A DNA stretch of 64,000 nt from CBDDLJ01 sp965230635 (GCA_965230635.1 CBDDLJ010000021.1:62001-126000), one strand, 5' to 3'; shown: positions 1 through 8,583, counted from the stretch's first letter. Numbers and translations are program-made. Notes: generated by a model not told the origin, from the letters alone.

Positions 1-541
1 ATAATGCTGCGCACCAAAAAATACCGGGGATACTTATAAATGCATTTAGCAATGGACCTAACAACATGGCAATAAAAAAAGCTGCACCGATGGACATGCC
101 AATGATTGCCATCGCTTTACTGCGCTGTTGTTCGCGTGTTAAATCAGCTGTTAATGCATTAACAGTACTGCCAATGGCGCCAGCGCCTTGTAATGCTCGA
201 CCAATGATGAGCCAAGTGATTGAATGAGAAAGAGCGGCAATGCTGCTTCCCAGGATGAAAATAATTAATCCCAGTGTAATAATCGGTTTACGGCCAATTT
301 TGTCAGATAACATGCCAAAGGGAATCTGTAATAAGGCTTGTGTTAAACCATAAATACTCATGGCTAAGCCAAAGGTCCAGGTGGTGATGCCAGGAAATTG
401 TGATAAATAGATGGCAAAGACTGGCAGAATCATGAACAGACCGATTAATCGACAGGCATAAAGACCGGCTAAGCCAGTGGTGGCCTTCCATTCTAAATGC
501 GACATCTTTTCTGATAAACCCATACTGTCAAAATTTGACAT
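1..541 (-). CDS. MFS transporter, YajR-like (C-terminal part outside window)
   Basis: This is the first 180 residues of a major facilitator superfamily inner-membrane transporter; the rest lies beyond the left edge. The reading frame stays open from the ATG at 541 to base 1. It shows an N-terminal membrane helix rich in Leu and Phe, and the MFS signature loop GMLSDKIGRKP between helices 2 and 3. It resembles E. coli YajR (GLTQA.(L/F)QIPFG.LSD(K/R)IGRKP). It is divergent from uvrA with about 67 bp between the starts, and an MFS gene beside uvrA is common in gammaproteobacteria. The substrate cannot be told. A short perfect palindrome covers its first codons. Confidence 0.88.
   Translation of the reverse strand, partial: MSNFDSMGLSEKMSHLEWKATTGLAGLYACRLIGLFMILPVFAIYLSQFPGITTWTFGLAMSIYGLTQALLQIPFGMLSDKIGRKPIITLGLIIFILGSSIAALSHSITWLIIGRALQGAGAIGSTVNALTADLTREQQRSKAMAIIGMSIGAAFFIAMLLGPLLNAFISIPGIFWCAAL
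526..540. promoter_or_regulatory. 15-bp palindrome over the MFS start codon
   Basis: TGTCAAA and TTTGACA are 7-bp perfect arms around a single central A. The site covers codons 1-5 of the MFS gene and lies upstream of uvrA, so it could be an operator or chance. No nearby regulator points to it. It does not fit a LexA box (CTGT-N8-ACAG). Confidence 0.2.
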
Positions 542-569
542 TCAATTTTCCTAGCAGTAGAAGATTTGT

Positions 570-575
570 TATAAT
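570..575 (+). promoter_or_regulatory. Candidate -10 box for uvrA
   Basis: A perfect TATAAT lies 33 bp before the uvrA ATG. The -35 at normal spacing is poor (TTTCCT), so only the -10 is supported. No SOS box is evident in the 67-bp divergent region. Confidence 0.35.
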
Positions 576-608
576 ACAAAACTTTTTTAAAAATTGCATT
601 GGCTTATT

Positions 609-3431
609 ATGGATAAAATTACCGTTCGTGGGGCTCGCACCCATAATTTAAAAAATATTGATGTAAAAATACCTAGGGATGAGCTTGTTGTTATCACGGG
701 TTTATCCGGTTCAGGTAAGTCATCGTTGGCATTCGATACCCTTTATGCCGAAGGGCAACGCCGCTATGTTGAATCTTTATCGGCTTATGCACGCCAATTT
801 TTATCTGTGATGGAAAAGCCTGATGTTGATCATATTGAGGGCTTATCACCTGCTATTTCCATTGAGCAAAAAGCAACATCGCATAATCCACGCTCAACAG
901 TGGGTACAGTGACAGAAATTTATGATTATTTGCGTTTATTATATGCACGGGTAGGCCAACCACGTTGCCCAGAACACAAAATAGTATTAGCAGCACAGAC
1001 GGTTAGCCAAATGGTTGATCAAATTATGGCGTTACCTGATGAAACAAAAATCATGATCCTTGCGCCGGTGGTACGTGAACGCAAAGGAGAGCATGTGCAA
1101 TTGTTGGAACAATTGCGATTACAGGGATTTGTTCGTGTGCGTATTAATGGTGAAATGCATGAATTAGATCAAATGCCGGCATTAGCATTGCGGAAAAAAC
1201 ATTCAATTGACGTTGTTATCGATAGGTTGAAAATACGTAAAGATAATCAATTACGGATATCCGAATCTATTGAAACAGCATTACAACTTACAGATGGCTT
1301 GGTGATTATTGGCTTTATTGACGATAAGCGACGCAAAGATATGTTATTTTCAGCGAAAATGTCTTGTCCTGAGTGTGGTTATAGTTTATCAGAATTGGAG
1401 CCACGATTATTTTCATTTAATAATCCCAACGGTGCGTGTCCTAGCTGTGATGGTTTGGGATCAAAACAGTTTATTGATCCGAGTTTAATCGTGCACAATG
1501 AAGAATTAAGCTTGTCCGGTGGCGCTGTGCGTGGTTGGGATAGACGAAATGCTTATTTTTATTCATTGTTGCAATCATTAGCTGAACATTATCAATTTGA
1601 TTTGGAAAAATCTTTTAAAAATTTACCAGAAAAGATCAAGCAGATTGTTTTATATGGCTCAGGTGAAGAAAAAATAAATTTTCAGTATTTTTCTGGGCGT
1701 GGTAAAACAGTGACGCGTACACATTGCTTCGAGGGAATTATACCTAATGTTGAACGACGCTATCAAGAAACAGAGTCGTCTGCAGTGCGAGAAGACTTGT
1801 CGCGTTATATTTCTGTGCAAACTTGTCCTGAGTGTAACGGTCAGCGTTTGCGTGAAGAAGCACGACATGTGTATATTACCAATAAATCGCTGCCTGATAT
1901 CACTCAGCTTTCTATCAAGGATGCCTTGGAATTTTTCGAAAAATTATCTTTGCCAGGCTATAGAGGTAAAATTGCGGCAAAAATACAAAAAGAGATTTGT
2001 AGCCGCCTGGGTTTTTTAGTTAACGTGGGCTTAGAGTATTTAACCTTAGGTCGTAGTGCTGAGACACTATCAGGTGGAGAAGCGCAACGAATACGTTTGG
2101 CAAGCCAAATTGGCGCAGGTTTAGTTGGGGTAATGTATGTGCTAGATGAACCCTCTATAGGTTTGCACCAGCGGGATAATGATCGTTTATTAAAAACACT
2201 AACACGATTACGTGATTTAGGTAATAGTGTTATTGTTGTTGAGCATGATGAGGATGCAATTTTAGCAGCCGATCATATCATTGATATGGGACCGGGTGCA
2301 GGTGTACATGGTGGTGAGGTCGTTGCGCAAGGCAATGCACAGACCATTATGCGCAGTCGCAAGTCGATTACTGGTAAATTTTTATCCGGCAAGCGGCAAA
2401 TTTTAGTGCCTACAGAGAGAACTAAGAAAGATCCACGGCGGATGTTGCGTGTTATTGGCGCTTCTAGCCATAATTTAAAAAAGATTAATGTAGATATCAG
2501 TGTTGGTTTATTCACCTGTATCACCGGTGTTTCTGGTTCAGGTAAATCCAGTTTGATTTCGGGTATTTTGTATCCTGCTGCTGCGCGTGAATTAAATGGT
2601 GCGACGCAAGTAAAACCAGCGGCACATGAAAAAATCACTGGCTTTGGTAATTTTGATAAAGTGATTGATATTAATCAAAGCCCTATTGGACGGACACCAC
2701 GCTCAAACCCAGCTACTTACACAGGAATATTTACTATTATTCGCGATTTATTTGCAGCAACGCCTGAAGCACGTTCTCGTGGGTATAAACCCGGACGATT
2801 TAGTTTTAATGTGAAAGGTGGGCGTTGTGAAGCCTGCCAAGGTGATGGATTAATTAAAGTTGAAATGCATTTTTTGCCTGATATTTATGTGGTATGTGAT
2901 GTTTGCAAAGGTAAGCGTTACAATCGGGAAACCTTAGACATTCGCTATAAGGGTAAGAATATTCATGAAGTATTAGACATGACTATTGAAGATGCTGCCG
3001 AATTCTTTTCAGCTATTCCAGCATTATCGCGTAAGCTAGCAACATTAATGGATGTAGGCTTGTCGTATATTAAATTGGGGCAAAGTGCAACGACACTATC
3101 TGGTGGAGAAGCACAGCGGGTTAAATTAGCTAAAGAATTATCGCGCCGTGATACAGGTAATACCCTGTATATACTCGATGAACCAACCACAGGACTACAT
3201 TTTCATGATATTGAACAATTACTCAAGGTTTTATTGCGTTTACGTGATCACGGTAATACAATTGTCGTTATAGAGCACAATTTAGATGTGATTAAAACAG
3301 CGGACTGGATCATTGACCTTGGCCCAGAGGGTGGTGATGGTGGCGGAAGCGTGGTTGCAACCGGTACACCAGAAAGCGTTGCTAAACATTCGACGTCACA
3401 TACCGGGCGCTATTTAAAAAAGATATTATAG
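609..3431 (+). CDS. uvrA: Excinuclease ABC subunit A
   Basis: UvrA is the damage-recognition ATPase of nucleotide excision repair; it loads UvrB at lesions in the cytoplasm. The protein is 940 residues, the same as E. coli UvrA, if it starts at ATG 609 (MDKITVRGARTHNLKN). An in-frame TTG at 594 is unlikely. It has two ABC ATPase modules: Walker A GLSGSGKSS at residues 31-39 and GVSGSGKSS in the C-terminal half, with signature LSGGEAQR in both. Zinc-finger cysteines are present (CPECGYS...CPSC near 255-278, and CEAC...CDVC in the C-terminal half). It ends RYLKKIL, and its last codon and stop coincide with the tip sequence of a repeat element. Nearly collinear with the E. coli protein throughout. 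Confidence 0.98.
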   Translation: MDKITVRGARTHNLKNIDVKIPRDELVVITGLSGSGKSSLAFDTLYAEGQRRYVESLSAYARQFLSVMEKPDVDHIEGLSPAISIEQKATSHNPRSTVGTVTEIYDYLRLLYARVGQPRCPEHKIVLAAQTVSQMVDQIMALPDETKIMILAPVVRERKGEHVQLLEQLRLQGFVRVRINGEMHELDQMPALALRKKHSIDVVIDRLKIRKDNQLRISESIETALQLTDGLVIIGFIDDKRRKDMLFSAKMSCPECGYSLSELEPRLFSFNNPNGACPSCDGLGSKQFIDPSLIVHNEELSLSGGAVRGWDRRNAYFYSLLQSLAEHYQFDLEKSFKNLPEKIKQIVLYGSGEEKINFQYFSGRGKTVTRTHCFEGIIPNVERRYQETESSAVREDLSRYISVQTCPECNGQRLREEARHVYITNKSLPDITQLSIKDALEFFEKLSLPGYRGKIAAKIQKEICSRLGFLVNVGLEYLTLGRSAETLSGGEAQRIRLASQIGAGLVGVMYVLDEPSIGLHQRDNDRLLKTLTRLRDLGNSVIVVEHDEDAILAADHIIDMGPGAGVHGGEVVAQGNAQTIMRSRKSITGKFLSGKRQILVPTERTKKDPRRMLRVIGASSHNLKKINVDISVGLFTCITGVSGSGKSSLISGILYPAAARELNGATQVKPAAHEKITGFGNFDKVIDINQSPIGRTPRSNPATYTGIFTIIRDLFAATPEARSRGYKPGRFSFNVKGGRCEACQGDGLIKVEMHFLPDIYVVCDVCKGKRYNRETLDIRYKGKNIHEVLDMTIEDAAEFFSAIPALSRKLATLMDVGLSYIKLGQSATTLSGGEAQRVKLAKELSRRDTGNTLYILDEPTTGLHFHDIEQLLKVLLRLRDHGNTIVVIEHNLDVIKTADWIIDLGPEGGDGGGSVVATGTPESVAKHSTSHTGRYLKKIL

Positions 3432-3444
3432 CAGTTTTCAATAT
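3426..3444 (+). repeat. End fragment of the 165-bp palindromic element
   Basis: Nineteen bases match the tip of the element at 9691-9855 (TTATAGCAG, then TTTTCAATAT). Similarity stops after 3444. The fragment supplies the last sense codon (TTA) and stop (TAG) of uvrA. It is either a decayed insertion or a tip left by excision or recombination. Confidence 0.6.
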
Positions 3445-3759
3445 TATGTGTAACAAAGCGTCTTTTGATCGGAATGAGCAAACATCTAGCTGGTTTTGTC
3501 ATAACCAATTCTGCCATAATGACTTATTCATCGCTGTGCTTCATTGTGTATAATGGTTTATGTTTTTTGCCTATATTGACTATTTTGTGTAAGTCTTGGC
3601 CGTATTAAATTAAGCTAATAATTAATGATTGAAATCCGATAACTTTATTGTATGATAAACTACTTTCTTTTTGAAAAGCAGTTAAAATGCGATAAAAAAG
3701 AACAGATTCGCATTAATTTGAACAAAATAGTGTAGATATAGACGAGGAATGGTAAATTA
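3445..3759. other. Intergenic region, no gene seen
   Basis: About 315 bp of AT-rich sequence between uvrA and the XRE regulator. I see no tRNA, no convincing ORF and no clear terminator. GAGGAA at 3744-3749 is the likely ribosome site for the gene starting at 3760. Confidence 0.5.
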
Positions 3760-3984
3760 GTGGCCATTGTAATCAATTTAGACGTGATGCTCGCCAAACG
3801 TAAAATACGGTCTAAAGAATTGGCGGAAGCGATTGGTATTACCGAACAAAATTTGTCAATTTTAAAGACTGGCAAGGCTAAAGCTGTGCGTTTAGTAACC
3901 TTAGAGGCAATATGCCTTTATTTAAAGTGTCAACCGGGCGATATTCTTGAGTTTCAGCATGAAGCAGCTCTAGAAGAAGTATAG
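3760..3984 (+). CDS. Small XRE/Cro-CI family regulator
   Basis: A 74-residue single-domain helix-turn-helix protein. The HTH spans roughly residues 10-60 (LAKRKIRSKELAEAIGITEQNLS...LVTLEAICLYLKCQPGDILEF), typical of the YozG-type minimal XRE regulators that end 'CQPGDILE'. The start is GTG at 3760 with GAGGAA about 10 bases upstream. No ligand or dimerisation domain is present. It is nine bases from the following hydrolase gene, so the two are probably cotranscribed. Target genes are unknown. Confidence 0.88.
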   Translation: MAIVINLDVMLAKRKIRSKELAEAIGITEQNLSILKTGKAKAVRLVTLEAICLYLKCQPGDILEFQHEAALEEV

Positions 3985-3993
3985 TGAGCTACA

Positions 3994-4662
3994 ATGTCTT
4001 TACTCACGTCATTTCCTAACAAAGAAACTACCGGCTTGATCAAAGCGCCTCATGGTCAACTAGAAGTATTGATTACGCCAACCACTGATATTGAGTTAAA
4101 ACAAACCATTGCCATCATTTGTTATCCACACCCATTGCATGGCGGCACTATGCATAATAAAGTAGTGAGTACGCTTGCACGCACGTGTCGAGATTTAGGT
4201 ATTGCCAGTGTACGTTTTAATTATCGTGGCGTCGGTTTGTCTAGTGGCAATTATGCTAATGCTGTGGGAGAAGCTCGCGATTTGCAAACTATTATCGCGT
4301 GGTTAGGCGAAACCGTTCCAGGGTACACATTATGGTTAGCAGGTTTTTCATTTGGCGCCTATGTGGCGGCATCTGTAGCAAATACTATGGATACTTGTCA
4401 GCAATTAATTTCTATTGCGCCAGCCGTTAACCACGCAGATTTTACCGTGTTAAATACGATCAGTTGTCCTTGGTTAATTGTCCAGGGCGAACAAGATGAA
4501 ATTGTTCCAGCACAACAAGTGCTTGCTTGGGCGCGGACTATCCCACAAGCACCACAGGTTATTGCTATTCCAACAGCTAGCCATTTTTTTCACGGTAAAT
4601 TAGTGGTATTGCGTGATATACTGCGTAATGCGTTAAGTGATAAGCCCTATGGATCTTCTTGA
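3994..4662 (+). CDS. Alpha/beta-hydrolase (COG2945-like)
   Basis: A 222-residue cytoplasmic alpha/beta-hydrolase of the type seen in proteobacteria as short 'alpha/beta superfamily hydrolase' proteins. The family's HPHPLHGG-like oxyanion loop is visible as CYPHPLHGGTMHNKVV. The nucleophile elbow is GFSFG around residue 119. A probable acid lies in GEQDEIVP near 167 and a probable histidine in ASHFFHGKL near 198. The catalytic triad is therefore complete, but the substrate is not inferable. It overlaps zapE by 14 bp, indicating one transcript. Confidence 0.88.
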   Translation: MSLLTSFPNKETTGLIKAPHGQLEVLITPTTDIELKQTIAIICYPHPLHGGTMHNKVVSTLARTCRDLGIASVRFNYRGVGLSSGNYANAVGEARDLQTIIAWLGETVPGYTLWLAGFSFGAYVAASVANTMDTCQQLISIAPAVNHADFTVLNTISCPWLIVQGEQDEIVPAQQVLAWARTIPQAPQVIAIPTASHFFHGKLVVLRDILRNALSDKPYGSS

Positions 4663-5752
4663 ACGTTATCTAACGGCAGTAAAGGCCAAGCAACTTTATG
4701 CCGATCCTGAACAAGAAAAAGTGATCACTTGTTTGCAAAGTATTTATGATAAATTAGTCCAAGAGGATCAACAATCACAAGGATGGTGGTCCCGTATAAA
4801 AAAAAGTTATCATCATAAATATGCCTTGGTGCAAGGTTTATATTTATGGGGTGGGGTTGGCATAGGAAAAACATATTTGCTTGATTTATTTTATGACGCG
4901 TTACCTTTTTCAGAAAAACTACGCATACATTTTCACGATTTTATGCGTATCATTCATGAACGTTTATATGATGCAGAGGGTGTGATTAATCCATTGCAGC
5001 ATGTGGCCAAGGGCATTGCCAAACAATATCGCGTGATTTGTTTTGATGAATTTTTTGTGAATGATGTCGGTGATGCAATTATTCTAGCAAATTTATTACA
5101 TGCTTTATTTGATCGAGGTATTTGCTTGGTGATAACCTCTAATTTGCATCCAGATGATTTGTATCACAATGGCGTGCAGCGGGAATTGTTTTTACCCGCT
5201 ATCGATCTTTTACACCGTTATTTACATTGCTATCATTTAGCGATTGTTCAAGATTATCGACAACGTTCATTAACAGCAGCGAGTCTTTATTTTTTTCCAT
5301 TGTCAGAATTAAATGATGAAAAAATGCAAGAAACGTTTACAATGTTAGCAAAAAATCCGGGCAAGCAAATGCCGATTCTGATCAATAACCGTTATATTGA
5401 GACCATTGCTTGGGCGGATCAAGTGATATGGTTTGATTTTAGTGTCATATGCAATATGCCACGTAGCCAGCATGATTATTTGGCAATAGCAGAGCAGTTT
5501 TCCTATGTATTAGTCAGTAATGTTACTAAAATACCAAAAGAAAAAGACAATATTGCGATATACTTTATCAACTTGGTTGATATACTCTATGATAAGCGGG
5601 TAAAATTAATTATACATGCGGCAGCGCCTGTTACTGACTTATATTTAGCAGGGCGTAAAGCATTTGAATTTGAACGTACCAAAAGTCGATTATTAGAAAT
5701 GCAGACAGAGGAATATTTAAGTTTGCCGCATCGTGCTATAATAAAACAGTAG
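4649..5752 (+). CDS. zapE: Cell division protein ZapE (AFG1-like ATPase)
   Basis: ZapE is an AFG1-family AAA+ ATPase that acts on the FtsZ ring in gammaproteobacteria. Walker A is GGVGIGKT near residue 68 and Walker B is CFDEFFV near 131; the family's RSQHDY and KFEFERTKSRLLEMQ(T/S)EEYL motifs are near the C-terminus. From ATG 4649 it has 367 residues, close to E. coli ZapE (375). An in-frame GTG at 4637 would add only four residues. It overlaps the upstream hydrolase by 14 bp and belongs to the same run as the XRE gene. Confidence 0.95.
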   Translation: MDLLERYLTAVKAKQLYADPEQEKVITCLQSIYDKLVQEDQQSQGWWSRIKKSYHHKYALVQGLYLWGGVGIGKTYLLDLFYDALPFSEKLRIHFHDFMRIIHERLYDAEGVINPLQHVAKGIAKQYRVICFDEFFVNDVGDAIILANLLHALFDRGICLVITSNLHPDDLYHNGVQRELFLPAIDLLHRYLHCYHLAIVQDYRQRSLTAASLYFFPLSELNDEKMQETFTMLAKNPGKQMPILINNRYIETIAWADQVIWFDFSVICNMPRSQHDYLAIAEQFSYVLVSNVTKIPKEKDNIAIYFINLVDILYDKRVKLIIHAAAPVTDLYLAGRKAFEFERTKSRLLEMQTEEYLSLPHRAIIKQ

Positions 5753-5791
5753 CTAGCAAACAACAATAAATGCTGATGACAGGAGTAATGA

Positions 5792-6397
5792 GTGACTGAA
5801 GAGGGCAAATTAGAGCACGAAGTGAATGATATGTGGACAGCTGTCAAATCGGCGGTTGATAATGTATTTGAGCGTGATTTGACGCCAGATGAATTTTTTT
5901 ACTTATTAAGTTGTTATCCCCATTTAGAATTATGTAATATTGATTACCCTTATATCGATCCGGGTACTAAGGCAGAAGTGATCAAGATGCCAAATGGATG
6001 GCAAGTTTTGGATCTGCAATCAGTGATAACTACCAGTGCCAGTGAACTACAACAACGACGACATGCCTATCCGCGTTTGGGATCCAGCTTGTCATTGTCA
6101 ACTCATGATGATGATGAAGAAGGCGGCGGCCATGGCACAATTGTTAAACAATTTGCTGATATTGCGGAAGCGATGATTGATCTTGCGATTAAAAAAGGTT
6201 GGAAGGCAGCTGAAATTATTTCTGGTTATTATCCTATGCAGCGAGTTGCCTGGGTTGTTTCTATGGAGCGTAACTATGAATTAAGAGGATTTGAGCCAAC
6301 TGGCGAAGACTTAGTGGTAGCAGACTGGATTTCTCAAGTTCGCAACAAAAAACTCTATGATAAAAGCAAAAAGAAAATGCTTACACCTAAGGCTTGA
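5792..6397 (+). CDS. Unknown protein with LPD7-like C-terminal half
   Basis: A 201-residue protein starting at GTG 5792, with AGGAG six bases upstream (the overlapping ATG at 5788 hits a stop after two codons). The N-terminal half has no recognised domain. Residues about 110-180 (AEAMIDLAIKKGWKAAE, ..AWVVSMERNYELRGFEPT) follow the pattern of LPD7, a domain attached to relaxases and polyvalent proteins of mobile elements, recalled as 'A..LA...GW..I..TG...F.R.AW..A...G....GYEP'. The stretch DDDEEGGG is a low-complexity linker. Its 3' end overlaps the convergent gene by 11 bp. Function unknown; the domain match is by eye. Confidence 0.6.
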   Translation: MTEEGKLEHEVNDMWTAVKSAVDNVFERDLTPDEFFYLLSCYPHLELCNIDYPYIDPGTKAEVIKMPNGWQVLDLQSVITTSASELQQRRHAYPRLGSSLSLSTHDDDEEGGGHGTIVKQFADIAEAMIDLAIKKGWKAAEIISGYYPMQRVAWVVSMERNYELRGFEPTGEDLVVADWISQVRNKKLYDKSKKKMLTPKA

Positions 6398-7910
6398 GTG
6401 AGTTAGGTGTGTTTTGTTGTGTTTTCTCATTGTTTTTTGTAACCATACGGGCTGTTAATGTCTTTGGCAAATAAGTCTTTTTTTCAACCATGTTATTTTT
6501 ATTTGCTGACTGATGTGCGGTTTCTTGCGGTATTTGTCCTTTTCTGTTTTCTTTATCTGCTTCATCTTCTGAAGAAATGGTTTGTTTTCGTTCTTTCACT
6601 TCTTCAAGATGTTTGGGCAGTGGAATGTCAGCTTGGTCATTAGGAAAAACGCAACAGCCATCCGCTTTTATGTCAGGATTTTTAGCTATAAACTCTTGGT
6701 ATAATGCGTTTTGTACATTAGGGTCACTTAATTGCTTATCTTCTGGTAAGGTTGATCTTGCTATAAAGAAATCTTCTCCAATAATCGTTGCTGTTTGGCC
6801 ATACTGCCGTCGAATTTCTTTTATAAATTCAATAACTTCTTGATTAGAAAAACCGGCACAATCGCTTAAGTCAAATGTTTGTAATCCTAATGTTTGTGCT
6901 TCAGTAGTCATTATTTTGAACATTGCGATACGTTCTTTGGATCCCCATTTGGGATGCATCAGCATAGACATAGTATACCCATGTCCACCTTCAGAGGGCG
7001 TTAGTTTAATATCTCCAAATTGCTCTTTTTTGGCACTACCGCCCATTTTCCTGATCATTGTGCTGGTGACTTTTAAATTGTATACCCCTTTTGTTTCTAG
7101 CGCTTTTTGTAGTGCGGCTTGGTGTTGTTGTAAAAAATTATGTTTAAAGTCAATGGTCTGAGCAGGATCAGACAGGTTTATTTTGTCATGGGGAAAACGT
7201 AGATTGTGAAGCGTAGTTGCACGTGCAATTCTTACTGCTTGTCCATAGGTGTTTTTTTCTAGATTTTTTTTACGATTATTATATAAATTAACCAGTAATT
7301 GTTGCTGTTGACAGTGATGGTATTGCATATCGGGTAAGACAACACGCAGGTAGAAGTCGTCAGATTCTTTACTTGAGATTGTTTGTGTGTCACCATTTTT
7401 GTCCGTGTATTTAAATTCTTTTCTAGCAAATAACGCTTTTATATCTTTTTCTTCATTATGTTGTATCGCTTTTAATGAATATATGTCGTTATTGAATTGT
7501 TTTTCCCATGCTTCCATTAAGCGTGCTGTGGCATCGCTGTCACCTCTAGCGGCTTTAGAATAATCTTTTGTTTGTTGCTGACTATTTTGAAAATTGCGGA
7601 CACTGTTAGCAAAAGTGTTCAGGAGTTTGCTGTATTGCTTGTGTAATGCTTTTGAGTCGTCTTTAAGTTTTGCTGCTTCAGGAAGTGAAATGCTGGCTAA
7701 TGCAGGCTTGCCTTCTGCTATATCTGCTAATAGATAATCATTATAATATGTGGTTTGCTCAACGGCTAAGCGAGCGCCAAAGTTCATTGATGAAGTGGGT
7801 GTTTTTTCTTCATCATAGGGGAAGTGTTTTTTTTCTTTCGTATTAGCCAATTCAGACTTTTCCGGCAATAAGTCGGTAGCGCCTGTTGCAGTGATAGTGG
7901 TTTCTTTCAT
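6387..7910 (-). CDS. Unknown 507-residue protein, candidate secreted effector
   Basis: I recognise no family with certainty. The protein is hydrophilic, has no signal peptide or membrane segment, and ends in a long polar Lys/Glu/Asn/Gln-rich tail (from about residue 430). Residues about 330-390 (IMTTEAQTLGLQTFDLSDCAG.SNQEVIEFIKEIRRQYG) look like a compact alpha/beta unit. A PmrA-type direct repeat and a perfect -10 (TATAAT) lie upstream, the pattern reported for Dot/Icm substrates in Legionella and Coxiella. That and the polar C-terminus make it a candidate type IVB effector, by inference. It converges with and overlaps the LPD7-like gene by 11 bp. Confidence 0.72.
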   Translation of the reverse strand: MKETTITATGATDLLPEKSELANTKEKKHFPYDEEKTPTSSMNFGARLAVEQTTYYNDYLLADIAEGKPALASISLPEAAKLKDDSKALHKQYSKLLNTFANSVRNFQNSQQQTKDYSKAARGDSDATARLMEAWEKQFNNDIYSLKAIQHNEEKDIKALFARKEFKYTDKNGDTQTISSKESDDFYLRVVLPDMQYHHCQQQQLLVNLYNNRKKNLEKNTYGQAVRIARATTLHNLRFPHDKINLSDPAQTIDFKHNFLQQHQAALQKALETKGVYNLKVTSTMIRKMGGSAKKEQFGDIKLTPSEGGHGYTMSMLMHPKWGSKERIAMFKIMTTEAQTLGLQTFDLSDCAGFSNQEVIEFIKEIRRQYGQTATIIGEDFFIARSTLPEDKQLSDPNVQNALYQEFIAKNPDIKADGCCVFPNDQADIPLPKHLEEVKERKQTISSEDEADKENRKGQIPQETAHQSANKNNMVEKKTYLPKTLTARMVTKNNEKTQQNTPNSLKP

Positions 7911-7977
7911 TGGCTATTTACCCCTAGTGACTTAGCATGATTTATTTAGCAAGATATTATATCAATATATCGCTTAA

Positions 7978-8010
7978 ATTATAAGGCAAAAAGCTTAAAA
8001 ATATCTTAAG
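7978..8010 (-). promoter_or_regulatory. PmrA-type box and -10 for the 507-residue gene
   Basis: On the minus strand, 8010-7994 reads CTTAAG-ATATT-TTTAAG, a perfect YTTAAK-N5-YTTAAK direct repeat (11-bp period). Ten bases further is TATAAT (7983-7978), then about 67 bp to the ATG at 7910. PmrA of Legionella/Coxiella binds such repeats upstream of Dot/Icm genes. The same geometry recurs before the Sel1 gene at 27572-27604. Confidence 0.55.
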
Positions 8011-8058
8011 GAAAGATGATTTTTTATAAATAAAAGGTCAGCCTGTCAAATATATGCA

Positions 8059-8094
8059 CAAAACCCTGAGTAATCACTGTTATTCAGGGTTTTG
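8059..8094 (-). terminator. Intrinsic terminator of the HU-like gene
   Basis: The arms CAAAACCCTGA and TCAGGGTTTTG are an 11-bp perfect stem around a 14-base loop, starting 25 bp past the stop of the minus-strand HU-like gene. The stem ends in TTTTG. It could also stop transcription from the left side. Confidence 0.75.
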
Positions 8095-8118
8095 TGAGCA
8101 TTGAGTATTAATAATGAT

Positions 8119-8583
8119 TTATTTTTTTTCAGCAATATCTTTCAGTTTTTTCAGTGCTTTAATCTTAACAATATTCCGCGCTGGTTTTGCTTTGAAAGTA
8201 GTTGGTTCACCTGTGAAAGGATTAATACCTTTACGAGCTTTAGTTGCTGGTTTTTTCTTCACTTCAATTTTTAATACGCCTGGTAAGGTAAATGAACCAT
8301 TACCTTTAGGGTTGATGTGACCAGGAATGATTTGCTCGGTTAAGCATTCTAATACGCTACTGACTTGCTTTTTCGTTAAGTCAGTACTTTCAGCAATAAT
8401 GTTGAGTAGTTCTGTTTTCTTAACAGGTGTTTTGAAGCTTTTTAACTTCGTTACTTTTTTTGCTGTCGTTTTTGCTGCTACTTTCTTTACTACTTTTTTC
8501 ACTGGTTTCTTAACAGCCTTTTTCACGGTTTTCGCAGTTTTCGCTGCAGACTTAGTCGTCCTTTTCGTTGCAGTTTTAGCCAT
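8119..8583 (-). CDS. HU-family DNA-binding protein with lysine-rich N-terminal tail
   Basis: A 154-residue nucleoid protein. Residues 1-50 are a histone H1-like tail of Lys, Ala, Thr and Val repeats (VKKAVKKPVKKVVKKVAAKT). Residues about 55-150 are an HU/IHF-like fold (KTELLNIIAESTDLTKKQVSSVLECL ... NPFTGEPTTFKAKPARNIVKIKALKKLKDIA). Ordinary HU has about 90 residues, so this is a tailed variant. GAGGAAGG lies just before the ATG and a strong terminator follows. Its likely role is chromosome compaction or condensation during a developmental cycle, by analogy with Coxiella histone-like proteins; that part is inference. Confidence 0.88.
   Translation of the reverse strand: MAKTATKRTTKSAAKTAKTVKKAVKKPVKKVVKKVAAKTTAKKVTKLKSFKTPVKKTELLNIIAESTDLTKKQVSSVLECLTEQIIPGHINPKGNGSFTLPGVLKIEVKKKPATKARKGINPFTGEPTTFKAKPARNIVKIKALKKLKDIAEKK

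Noticed and set aside
303..491. A 62-codon minus-strand frame at the left edge
   Set aside because: It lies in another frame of the truncated MFS gene, whose own frame is open from 541 to the edge with MFS motifs.
520..545. Possible LexA (SOS) box before uvrA
   Set aside because: The palindrome TGTCAAAATTTGACA does not match CTGT-N8-ACAG spacing, so SOS control is not supported.
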